A DNA stretch of 64,000 bases, from NCBI GenBank assembly GCA_003994795.1, contig AP018271.1, positions 1 through 64,000 of the forward strand, read 5' to 3'. Origin of the DNA: Cylindrospermum sp. NIES-4074. Lineage in GTDB: Bacteria > Cyanobacteriota > Cyanobacteriia > Cyanobacteriales > Nostocaceae. Below, piece by piece: positions 10,201 to 17,646 of this stretch. The translations under genes were made by a program, and so were the position numbers. The notes under the pieces were generated by a model, which saw only the letters and a list, made by a program, of their open reading frames with translations, was not told the DNA's origin and ran no database searches. The stretch's first letter is position 1. Each line of letters opens with the position of its first letter.

Positions 10201-11093
10201 AACATCTGATAGTAGATATTATCCAAATTGCTAAACAGACATTTCCTATATCTATTGAATTTACAATTCAAATCCAAGAAGATTTGCGGGCTGTTGCTGG
10301 AGACCCCACACAACTACATCAGGTATTGATGAATTTGGTTGTTAATGCCCGTGATGCCATGCCAGAAGGAGGTAATCTCAAAATTACGGCAGACAATATC
10401 TTTATTGACGAAGATTATACTCGAATGCACCTAGAATCAAAAGTTGGTCATTATATAGTGATCACAGTGATAGATACTGGCATGGGAATGACACCAAAAA
10501 TATTAAATAGAATTTTTGAGCCATTTTTCACGACTAAAGAAGTTGGTGCTGGTTTAGGATTAGGCTTGTCAGTAGCACTAGGAATTATTAAAAGTCACGA
10601 AGGTTTTATTACAGTTTCTAGTCAAGTTGGCAAAGGCAGTATATTTAAAATATTCTTACCTGCTGTGGAAGTTCCACAAGCTCCTAATGTAGATATATTA
10701 GACGTAGCACCAGGACAAGGAGAGTTGATTTTGGTGGTGGATGATGAACAGCAAATCCGTGATGTAGTGACAATTATTCTCGAAACCCACAATTACCAAA
10801 CCTTGACTGCGAGTAATGGCATTGAAGCGATCGCAGTTTATGCCCAACATAAAAAACGAATTAAAGCAGTTTTAATGAATATAATGATGCCAGAAATGGA
10901 TGGAATCACAGCCATTCGCACTTTACAAAAAATGAACCCACAAGTGCAAATCATCGCTTGTAGTGGACTTAATGCCATAGAACTCCTACCAGAATCTGGA
11001 GAAATAGAAGTGCAGGCAGTTTTATTAAAACCCTACACAGCTAGCGATTTACTGCGTCACTTAAATCAAATTCTCACAAATCAAAATTCGTAA
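7293..11093 (+). CDS. Hybrid nSTAND ATPase - histidine kinase - receiver protein
   Basis: The 1266 residues contain, in order: an N-terminal effector-associated-like domain (about 1-170); a TPR-like helical region (about 170-450); an nSTAND ATPase with GQSGVGKSS near 505 and FDQFEELFF as Walker B; a HisKA dimerisation box GIAHDINNI with His905; a HATPase domain (N box NLVVNARDAM, G boxes DTGMGM and GLGLGLS); and a C-terminal receiver starting GELILVVDDEQQ. The receiver keeps the acidic pair and the late Lys (LLKPYTASD), but the phospho-acceptor position reads VLMNIMMPEMDG, so Asn1196 replaces Asp. Kinase activity looks intact while phosphotransfer to its own receiver should be blocked. No membrane segment is seen. 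Ligand and output are unknown. Confidence 0.8.
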   Translation: MTNSTQYENQEELEQLAWAIETSVGKFKLILARCNYVNLQNQLITKLQEICPVGISILHLDKSSKALYTAIQEEFANQQIQALMIVGWESLPNLTQILSSANQVREEFRRNFNFPIVLWINQQIYQKMKRNAPDLESWSTRIKFTMNADDLRNLLQSKAELAFNNLDLNLPTEIEIKIAWQDLQINSQDLEPELKANLNFLLGMIANKNQDLDSAISYYQESLYFWQTTNNLKIQGKILYNLIICNYEKFRPKPPNSFPTIKTGEIKNYLLLTLEALKITQCLDLIFDSLDKFAVIFQDLQEWEQLKDLVQQALIFHQQENNQLLISQDYRIFAEVALAQLNYQESKKLAELGLKTLENINTTDRKENLDYQLQEQHLLLILAISQDNLNLKSKAIDNLKIAQKIGIINNQPEIYIKILTNLKRLLFANAQYIEAFDIKLEARSIEQQFGLRAFIGAGRLQSKKKAKFPGENIAPEIEASGRIIDVEELVKRIVDPNFKLIVIHGQSGVGKSSLVNAGLIPGLQNKVISYQDNLPVSIRVYKNWFAELKQKLLDVLPSRLKREYLTLDTQEEFILKLQELENNNLRTVLIFDQFEELFFYSDNREKQTFFQFLGQCLNILSLKVILSLRVDYLHLLLDCNKLESMKIISQDILSKNVLYELGNLTTENAQLTIKSLTENTTFNLEPDLINRLLQDLSGKDLAGELGSVRPIELQVVGAQLENENIRTLAEYEKYGNKQELVKRYLDEVVKDCGKENKEIANLLLYFLTDEQGTRPLKTKSELERNLQSLAAVAQENDNRLDLVLDIFVKSGLVVLLPESPADRYQLVHDYLALFIRQQQEPTLKGLKAIIAEMEKEIEQYKYILISYEKSASLDINITKEKQLEEHFLRAQRLESLGTLASGIAHDINNILTPILAAAQLLKGRFAKDEERYSQLLAIIENNAKRGAALVKQVLSFARGIKGERVIVKVKHLIVDIIQIAKQTFPISIEFTIQIQEDLRAVAGDPTQLHQVLMNLVVNARDAMPEGGNLKITADNIFIDEDYTRMHLESKVGHYIVITVIDTGMGMTPKILNRIFEPFFTTKEVGAGLGLGLSVALGIIKSHEGFITVSSQVGKGSIFKIFLPAVEVPQAPNVDILDVAPGQGELILVVDDEQQIRDVVTIILETHNYQTLTASNGIEAIAVYAQHKKRIKAVLMNIMMPEMDGITAIRTLQKMNPQVQIIACSGLNAIELLPESGEIEVQAVLLKPYTASDLLRHLNQILTNQNS

Positions 11094-11597
11094 TCGTTGA
11101 TCAAACCCAATACCCCGCAAAGAAGCAGACACCTGTGAAATATTATCTGGAGTGTTTGAGGGTAAAACGCTAGAAACACCAATTGCGATTTTAGTCAGAA
11201 ATAGGCGTATTGCAACGATTCAAGAAAAATTCCGCCATATTGCTTGAAATACTTGCCACAAGGAATTTCAGTGATTCTATAACCTCTCATTTACCACCTA
11301 AAACATTGCGGGAGCAACGCGATTTTGTGAGATGACCCCACCGAGAGAGGGATCGCCACAGGTGTGACTTAAAGGAAAAGATGGTTCTTGGCAACTTTTG
11401 GTGATCTTGGTTGGGGGAAGGCAGAGGGCAGAAGGCAGAAGGCAGAAGTAATACCGTTTCACTTTAAGGTTGATACAAATAGGCAGCAGGGGGGCAGGGT
11501 GCAGGGTGCAGGGTGCAGGGGGAAAGAAGTCAAAATCTATGATTTGTATCGGTCTTTTCGTGAATTGGTATAAGAAAGATATAATTGAGATACATCA
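11094..11597. other. Repeat-rich intergenic region
   Basis: No gene is supported. It contains short tandem GGCAGAA units (about 11416-11448) and GGGTGCA units (about 11496-11520), and a MITE-like insert at 11451-11571. Such purine-rich stutters are common between Nostoc genes. The group II intron begins at 11598. Confidence 0.5.
11451..11571. repeat. MITE copy 1 (ATACC family)
   Basis: The left end ATACCGTTTCAC followed by GATACAAAT is mirrored at the right end (GATTTGTATCGG then TGAATTGGTAT). A second, shorter copy with the same ends lies at 19415-19502. The interior is GC-rich stutter without coding sense. A target duplication could not be decided. Confidence 0.6.
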
Positions 11598-12310
11598 GTG
11601 CGACCCGAAAGTCGCTCGCGAGAGTGGAACCCTCAAAAAGTTCCCAGGTTAGTATCCAAACCTGTACCCACCCGAAGGGGCATTTTGAGTAATCAGTATG
11701 TCTCACAGCTAGAGGGTAATGTCTAATCCCAAGTAATAGTCACAAACGAAAGGGAGGGCTAGGGTAAAACCAATATGGATAAGATGATGAATCTGCGTTG
11801 AGGCTCCGATATTATTAAGGCTATCGAAAGTGACTGATACGGTAGTGTGGGGTAAAACATCCGTTATATAAACGGAAACAGGAAAGATGCCTGAAGTACA
11901 TCTTTATAGGATACCAAACTCCCGGAGTATAGCAGAATCCTAAATTGGTTGTATCTGTTGCGTGTGAAACGGGGAAAACCCAATGGGGTCTAACTACGTT
12001 GCTGTTTGTAGTTAGTAGGAGTGACCGTAAGGTACTCGGAACTCCCCAGTGGGAGTAGGAAATCCCAGTAAGCGAATGCTGCCATACCGAAAGGTAATAG
12101 AAAACAGGACTTGTCCCTGATAACTAAGCAGATAGGTCTTTTGACTAACTCGAAAGGGTGCCGACGGGGATTGGTAAGTCTCTTGAATCTCAAAGTAAGG
12201 GAATCGAACTTTTTGGGAAAAGTTAGATGCAGACCGAAAGGAATGTAAATGTAACCAAAAGAACAACCGATTGGCAACACGTCAATTGGCGCAAAGCCTA
12301 TCGCATAGTT

Positions 12311-13984
12311 AGGGCTTGCTGAAAAAGTCAAGAAAAGGAAAGAGAAGAATTAACAAAATAGTCAGACAGAGTAAAAAATAAGTTTTTATTGGATGAATTC
12401 CCTGAACGATAACTTTCGTTAATACGAGAGCGAAAAAAAGACGTTGTTCTGAAAAAATGACACAAAAATCCCCAAAAAAGCCGTGATAACAAGGTAGAAA
12501 GATTCATAACTAAAAAAGAAATAGCAATAGAAGTTAAAGAAGTATGAGGCAGTTTAGCCATGATTCTACCCAGGCTAAATCTTCGTTTACCTTGTCCAAA
12601 TTTGCCCTCAATACAGTTACGAATTCTTTCATCATCAGCAGCTTGTTTCTTATTTTCTTTACTAACATTTTTGGGTGGTCTTCCTAATGGCGGACCACTG
12701 ATTCTAATTCCTCTGTCTTGACACCAAGCTCTATTTTCCCTTGTGCGATAAATCTTATCAACATGAACTGATTCAGGATAATATCCAGTGTAATTTTTAT
12801 AGGCTTCTACTTGTGATTTTAAGTCCCCTGATTCATTAAAATTATTCCAACTGATGTGGTCTAAAAATACATAGCCATCAAAGCAACTGGCGGAAAACTT
12901 GGCCCCAAACTCTGTGTTTTTAGCTGCTTTGCCACGAACTATGGGACGAATATGCGGTTGACTTAAACTCACAATCCTATCTTCTATACTCCGGTTTTTA
13001 TTTTCATATAACCATAATTGTTGACGATATACTTCTGTGACTACTAACAACATTTTATATTGTCTGTTGCTCAGTTTTAATAGTGACGCATCTGAATCTA
13101 TTAGTTGCTGAATGTGCGCTAAATTTCTTTTGATGTATTGTAGTTGCTTTTTAATTGCTTCTCTTCTTTGTTTAACTGTTGGTCTTCTTCTTCTGGCTAC
13201 TGCCAAATAATTCTTTCTCGCTCTTTTTCTATAGGTTCTTGGTTTGTTATTTGTTTTTCCCAAGAGGGAGTTATATAATGTATCTATAATTATTTCTGTC
13301 TGCTTTCTCGCTTGATTTAATAATCCTAAATCTGTGGGATAACTTATATCTGATGGCGCACAACTTGCATCTAATATTAATTTCCCTCGATTAGTCGCCT
13401 CACTTTTTGAATCCTCGACCTCTGACTTTTTTGATTTTACTTCTGCCTCCTCTTGACTTTCTAACGCCTTTTTGACTATTTCTTGATTCAATTTGTTGAC
13501 TAAGTTCATATCTATTCTTTCTCGAAAATGAACCATCATTGATGAGTCAAATGGGGAATTATTACTATAGGCTGACATTCCTATAAAGTATTGCAGATAG
13601 GGATTCTCTCTTATTTGCTCCACTATTTCTCTATCACTTATTCCTAGTTTTTCTTTGATTATTAATGCTCCTAATGCCATTCTAAATGTTTTCGCTGGCG
13701 CGCCTGTTTCTTCTGTAAATATGGCTGCGTATTCTGCCTCAAATTCTGACCAAGGTATTATTTCCGCTAACATCACCCAGCGGTTATCGGCTGCTAGTTT
13801 TCCCCCAAAGGGTAGTTCAAATTCTTCTGGTGGCGTGTCTTGTTTCTGCTCTTTTCGATACATTTTGATGCACCTTAATGCAAGGGTTTTTACTTATTTT
13901 ACCCTTTTTCCTTCCACCTCGTTCCTCTTTTCTAACCCTCAAGCTCTTTATTTATCTAGCTTTTGGCTTTATTCAGCAAGCCCT
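12311..13984 (-). mobile_element. Complete IS5/IS1182-like insertion sequence
   Basis: Terminal inverted repeats AGGGCTTGCTGAA at the left and TTCAGCAAGCCCT at the right enclose a 1674-bp element with one transposase gene. The flanks read TAGTT before and AGTTA after. The target duplication is either AGTT, or TAGTTA if the repeat is counted from the inner G/C. It sits inside the maturase ORF of the group II intron. A partial second copy starts the window. Confidence 0.85.
12328..13863 (-). CDS. IS5/IS1182-like transposase (DUF772 plus DDE_Tnp_1 type)
   Basis: The 511-residue protein begins MYRKEQKQDTPPEEFELPFG. Residues about 40-130 form the DUF772-type DNA-binding region (ISDREIVEQIRENPYLQYFIG). 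A basic linker follows at about 205-245. The DDE catalytic region has the first Asp in KLILDASCAPSD and a late basic block (IEGKFGQGKRRFSLGRIMAKL) that includes the catalytic Glu region. The length fits an intact enzyme and no frameshift is seen, so it is probably active. Confidence 0.85.
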   Translation of the reverse strand: MYRKEQKQDTPPEEFELPFGGKLAADNRWVMLAEIIPWSEFEAEYAAIFTEETGAPAKTFRMALGALIIKEKLGISDREIVEQIRENPYLQYFIGMSAYSNNSPFDSSMMVHFRERIDMNLVNKLNQEIVKKALESQEEAEVKSKKSEVEDSKSEATNRGKLILDASCAPSDISYPTDLGLLNQARKQTEIIIDTLYNSLLGKTNNKPRTYRKRARKNYLAVARRRRPTVKQRREAIKKQLQYIKRNLAHIQQLIDSDASLLKLSNRQYKMLLVVTEVYRQQLWLYENKNRSIEDRIVSLSQPHIRPIVRGKAAKNTEFGAKFSASCFDGYVFLDHISWNNFNESGDLKSQVEAYKNYTGYYPESVHVDKIYRTRENRAWCQDRGIRISGPPLGRPPKNVSKENKKQAADDERIRNCIEGKFGQGKRRFSLGRIMAKLPHTSLTSIAISFLVMNLSTLLSRLFWGFLCHFFRTTSFFRSRINESYRSGNSSNKNLFFTLSDYFVNSSLSFS

Positions 13985-14821
13985 AGTTAGAAACCTAAGA
14001 CAGAGAATATTCAAGGCTGTCCAGAAAGGAAACTATCAATTAGTGAGAAGCTTGCAAAAGCTAATGATGCGTAGCTATTCTAACATTGTAAAGAATCTCT
14101 TCTAAATATACGGAAAAAGCTAAGAGAGGCGTGGCTAAATCTTAAGGGGCATGACATTAAAAGTGTCATCAAAAAACTCAACCCGATTATTAGAGGTGTA
14201 GCAAATTATTTCCGTATGGGTGTTGCCTGTGAGGCATTCAGAAGCCTAGATAACTGGATGTTTAAACGGGAATGTAGATACGTAAATCATACACATCCGA
14301 ATAGAAATAATAAATGGCGTAAAAATAAGTATTGGGGAAGGCTGAACCTGGAAAGAAAAGATAGATGGGTGTTTGGAGATAAACGCACAGGTTTCCACCT
14401 GATAAAATTTTCATGGTTCAATATTCAAAGGCATCAACTTGTTCTTGGTAGGTCATCACCAGATGACTCAACACTCAAAGATTACTGGAAGGAAAGAGAA
14501 AAAGTGAAAGCTTCCAATCATCCTAAAAGTATTCAGAAAATTGCTGAGAAACAAGGTCATGTTTGTCCTGTCTGTGGACAAAGCCTATACAACGGTGAAG
14601 AAATCCACAAACATCATAAATTCCCAAGAAAGAAAGGCGGTTTAGATACATACTCAAACTTTGAGTTAGTTCATCTTTATTGTCATCATCAAATCCATTC
14701 TGGAGCTACAGCTATATGACTTGCTTAAGCCGTGTACTTGGAAACTTGTACGCACGGTTTTCAGGGGGGAAAGAGGTAGAAATATCTCTGACCTACCCGA
14801 CAACTTCACGCCATCAAACAT

Positions 14822-16105
14822 TTGAGGAATAAGCCTTACTCATGTCCTATGTCGGTGCTAACTCACCCATTACCGGATTCAACCAATCTGAAACTTGAGA
14901 ATTGCCAACTTGACGAGATAAAAACGAAGATTTGGTTGATTGTTTCTGCCATCAGTAAAGTAGTTAATTGTCCAGTTTGTAACCAACCAACTTATAAAAT
15001 TCATAGTCGCTATGAGCGAAAGTTAGCAGATTTACCCTGGGCTGATTACAGCATTACCTTACAGTTACGGGTAAGGAAGTTTTTTTGCATCAATAGTTTG
15101 TGTAAAAGACGCATTTTTACAGAAAGGCTGACCAATGTAACCGCACCTTGGGCGAGAAAAACTCTACGTTTAGCTCAACGACTGAGTGTGATTGGTTTAG
15201 CTAATGGTGGTGCAGCAGGGGAAAGACTTTTACAGCAATGGGGGATAAAAGTTTCTCGCAACACACTGTTAAATTTAGTCCGCTCAATCCCACTGCCACC
15301 AATCGTAACGCCACATACTCTTGGGGTAGACGACTTTTGCTTTCGTAAGTGTAAAACTTACGGGACAGCACTAATTGATCTAGAACGTAGTAGACCAATT
15401 GCTCTACTAAAAGATGCCTTGGCTGAAACCTTGGCAGAATGGTTAAAAGCCCACCCTGGTGTTAAAGTCGTCTCACGAGATCGGTCAAAAACTTATGAAA
15501 GTGGTATTCGTCAAGGCGCACCAGAAGCCATTCAAGTTGCAGACCGTTTTCACTTATTGCAGAACTTATCTCAAACGCTCTATCAAGTCTTTGGTATGAA
15601 TACCAAAGTACGTAAAAGTTGTGGAAAAACAAGTATTTAGTACTGATACTAAAGTGCATTTAGAGGTGGAAACAGCACTAATTGAAGGCATTCGGGAATT
15701 GGATGGGGATACATACCCCACCCAATTGCAGACCACTGAAATTCAAAACGAGTGTGGGGATGTTAAACCCTTTTTGGCAGAGAATACAGACGGATTGACT
15801 GCACAGGAAAACCCTCAAACCAACATTCTGCCGTCTGCCGTCTGCTCTCTGCCTTTCCCCGATAACCTTTCCATGATTGCCGAGACTAATAAGAGTCCAG
15901 TTGTGCCAAGGTTTCCCCAAAACACATCTTTAAAAAGAAAAGTTCAATCCGCCAAAGCACGGGATAGACGGAGGGAAATCCATGAGCAAGGAAAGGAGAC
16001 TGCGGTCTATTGGCTTATCAGGGCTAGCAATTGCTCAAGAGCTGGGAGTTTCTAAAACTACCGTATTCAATTACTTGCGTAGCTCAACTTTTAGTCTCAA
16101 TATAA
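14822..16105 (+). pseudogene. ISL3-family transposase, frameshifted and truncated
   Basis: Codons from 14843 encode an ISL3-type N-terminus: zinc-binding CPVCNQPTYKIHSRYERKL, CKRRIFTERL, then the start of the DDE domain (GVDDFCFRKCKTYGTALIDLE) and DRFHLLQNL. The frame breaks near 15635 and resumes at about 15621-16000. A third frame (about 15982-16105) keeps the internal HTH RSIGLSGLAIAQELGVSKTT with VFNYLRSSTF. The C-terminal catalytic part is gone. The gene directly follows the group II intron 3' end. It is dead and no IS ends were recognised. Confidence 0.75.
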
Positions 16106-16174
16106 GGAGATGTTCGAGGTTAGCCCCATCCACTGTCCAGTGCCTCCTTGCCCGTTGCATCCGGAGTTATAAAT

Positions 16175-16891
16175 ATGACTACATATAGACAACTAACTAT
16201 CTGGGATGTACTTGATGAGCTTTCAGAATCTCCACCTACTTCATCATTGAATGCGGTGTGGGAGTGTTTGGATGCAGAACTCTGGGAGTTACCTGTGGAA
16301 GCACAATTGTCAACTGCGGGTATGGCGTTTAATCAAATTGCCCAAATTCTCCGAGAGCGTGCGACTATGCTGTTACAAGATGTGAGGGACAGTCGAAATC
16401 CTGATGGGCCTATTGTCAGCACTGATATGTTTGCCGGGTTGGTGCGAACCACAATGCAGCTGGATTTAGATGATTTGATAGAAGTCGAAGTGCCGCAAAT
16501 ATTTAAGGCACATGGTACACATCAATTTTCTCATATTAGCAGTAAGGGTGATTCTGTGGCTGCACCTGTTGAAAAGGGTCAGGTGTTGGCAATGCTGGAA
16601 CAAATCACCTGTGTGGAAGATGTGCATGAATTGGCGGGTGATGAAGATGTGGAAGGATGGCTTAGTGCGATGGCTTCGCCCGCCGTAGGCATCGCTAATT
16701 ATTTAACACGGACTCCAGGTGATATTTCTTTAACTACGTTGCAATCTATGTTGCAAATGCCATTAGTGGAGGTGTGGTTGGGATTGTTACTGGGTGGTTT
16801 TACTTTAGAACAGCGTGGCGATTTTTATGAAAGTCAGGATGTATGGATTCTTGCTGGCACGGAAACAGAAAAAAACACAAATTTTTTCTAG
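16175..16891 (+). CDS. Hypothetical cyanobacterial plasmid-type protein
   Basis: The 238-residue product from ATG 16175 (MTTYRQLTIWDVLDEL) is preferred over an earlier in-frame ATG at 16148, which lies in IS-derived sequence. I do not recognise a family. It is acidic and helical, with no signal peptide or membrane segment. Codons about 168-178 (SAMASPAVGIAN) are encoded by a palindromic dispersed repeat of the type GCGATGGCTTCG...CATCGC, inserted in frame. It converges on the DUF192 gene, with two 40-bp direct repeats between them. Confidence 0.6.
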   Translation: MTTYRQLTIWDVLDELSESPPTSSLNAVWECLDAELWELPVEAQLSTAGMAFNQIAQILRERATMLLQDVRDSRNPDGPIVSTDMFAGLVRTTMQLDLDDLIEVEVPQIFKAHGTHQFSHISSKGDSVAAPVEKGQVLAMLEQITCVEDVHELAGDEDVEGWLSAMASPAVGIANYLTRTPGDISLTTLQSMLQMPLVEVWLGLLLGGFTLEQRGDFYESQDVWILAGTETEKNTNFF

Positions 16892-16915
16892 TTACGACCT
16901 CCTGCCCGCCCTAAA

Positions 16916-17030
16916 TTGTCTATACTTAAGTGCATAAGATGGTGTAGACATGGTGATTTCTTCTAGTGGCGCTTCCCTTACCGTCCTTATTTGTCTATAC
17001 TTAAGTGCATAAGATGGTGTAGACATAGTG
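16916..17030. repeat. Two 40-bp direct repeats, each with an inverted pair
   Basis: The sequence starting TTGTCTATACTTAAGTGCAT occurs at 16916-16955 and 16991-17030, with one visible mismatch, spaced 75 bp start to start. Within each copy TGTCTA and TAGACA face each other. The repeats lie between convergent genes and could act as a terminator pair or a protein-binding array; no function is shown. Confidence 0.7.
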
Positions 17031-17065
17031 AAAAAAGTTGAACGCGAATAGTCCGCGAACCGACA

Positions 17066-17644
17066 TCACTTCAAAATCTGATTTTTTAGCAATGATGTTT
17101 TGCTATCAAAACTGATATCTTTTTTAGATAAAATTAACAACGGCTGAATGTTCAACTGCTCTCCAACGCGGATGTTAGCGGACCCCGGTGCAAGCTCCAA
17201 AACTTGGTTAGCGACACGTCCCCTGTAGATAGGGCAGGGAGTTTTTCTGATTGTACAAGGTGGGGCTTCCTTGACCACAGTTGTCACCACACCATTTTTG
17301 AGAAAAATTATGTCCAGGGGGAACTGGACTTGGAACATCCAAAAAGGTACATTGTAGTAGTCCTTGCCCAGGTTAAACAACATTCCGCGATCGCTGTTTA
17401 AGGAGGCGCGAAATTTCAGCCCCTTCTGTAACTGTTCTGGCGTAGAGGCGACTTCCAGCTTAAATGTGTGATCGCCGTGGGTAAGAATGTGGGTAACGGG
17501 TAGATTTTGGGGACGAGTTTGGACGTAACAGAAAACGGAAGAACCAACAATAATTCCGATCCCAGCAATTGGGCCGAGAATGTTTAACAATTTGTAAAAC
17601 GAAATATACAAGTCCTTCTGGGAACTAATTTTTAAAGGTTTCAT
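17066..17644 (-). CDS. DUF192 family protein, membrane-anchored
   Basis: The 192-residue protein has one N-terminal membrane segment at about 20-42 (LLNILGPIAGIGIIVGSSVF), then a DUF192 domain: STPEQLQKGLKFRASL, the signature VPFWMFQVQFPLDIIFL, a Cys pair (APPCTIRKTPCPIYRG) and QVLELAPGSA. The domain is probably extracytoplasmic; its biochemical activity is not established. The start ATG lies 2 bp after the stop of the AAA ATPase gene, so the two are almost certainly co-transcribed. Confidence 0.8.
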   Translation of the reverse strand: MKPLKISSQKDLYISFYKLLNILGPIAGIGIIVGSSVFCYVQTRPQNLPVTHILTHGDHTFKLEVASTPEQLQKGLKFRASLNSDRGMLFNLGKDYYNVPFWMFQVQFPLDIIFLKNGVVTTVVKEAPPCTIRKTPCPIYRGRVANQVLELAPGSANIRVGEQLNIQPLLILSKKDISFDSKTSLLKNQILK

Positions 17645-17646
17645 AA

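Larger units (their letters stand above)
12238..14719 (+). pseudogene. Group II intron reverse transcriptase/maturase-HNH, broken
   Basis: Three segments on the plus strand belong to one intron-encoded protein. About 12238-12311 encodes TKRTTDWQHVNWRKAYRIV without a clear ATG. After the IS, 13985-14105 continues RNLRQRIFKAVQKGN and SYSNIVKNLF to TAA. 14108-14719 encodes the maturase X-like part (KKLNPIIRGVANYFRMG) and an HNH domain (CPVCG, HKHHKFPRKKGGLDTYSN, LYCHHQIHSG). The whole catalytic RT domain (YADD region) is missing between the second and third segments. Joining across the IS restores the reading frame exactly, so the IS hit an ORF that was once continuous. Confidence 0.8.
11598..14801 (+). 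mobile_element. Group II intron, internally deleted and interrupted by an IS
   Basis: The 5' end reads GTGCGACCCGAAAGTCGC, the canonical GUGCG start. The 3' end carries a domain V-like hairpin at about 14728-14760 (AGCCGTGTAC ... GTACGCACGG, GAAA-type loop), a domain VI-like stem (GAGGTAG ... CTACC) with a bulged A candidate, and a terminal ..CCGAC ending in AC. The intervening 11.6-12.25 kb is structured noncoding ribozyme sequence. The encoded maturase lost most of its RT core and carries the IS at 12311-13984. Without the IS the intron would be about 1.5 kb, against roughly 2.5 kb for relatives. It should not be mobile on its own. Confidence 0.85.

Noticed and set aside
11388-11652. Short plus-strand frames in the repeat-rich gap
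   Set aside because: They consist of GGCAGAA/GGGTGCA stutter and MITE sequence.
11990-12331. Two overlapping minus-strand reading frames before the IS
   Set aside because: They lie antisense to group II intron ribozyme sequence and have no domain or codon pattern.
14216-14719. A stand-alone 167-residue HNH protein
   Set aside because: Codons upstream to 14108 are in frame and encode the maturase region, so it is the tail of the broken intron protein.
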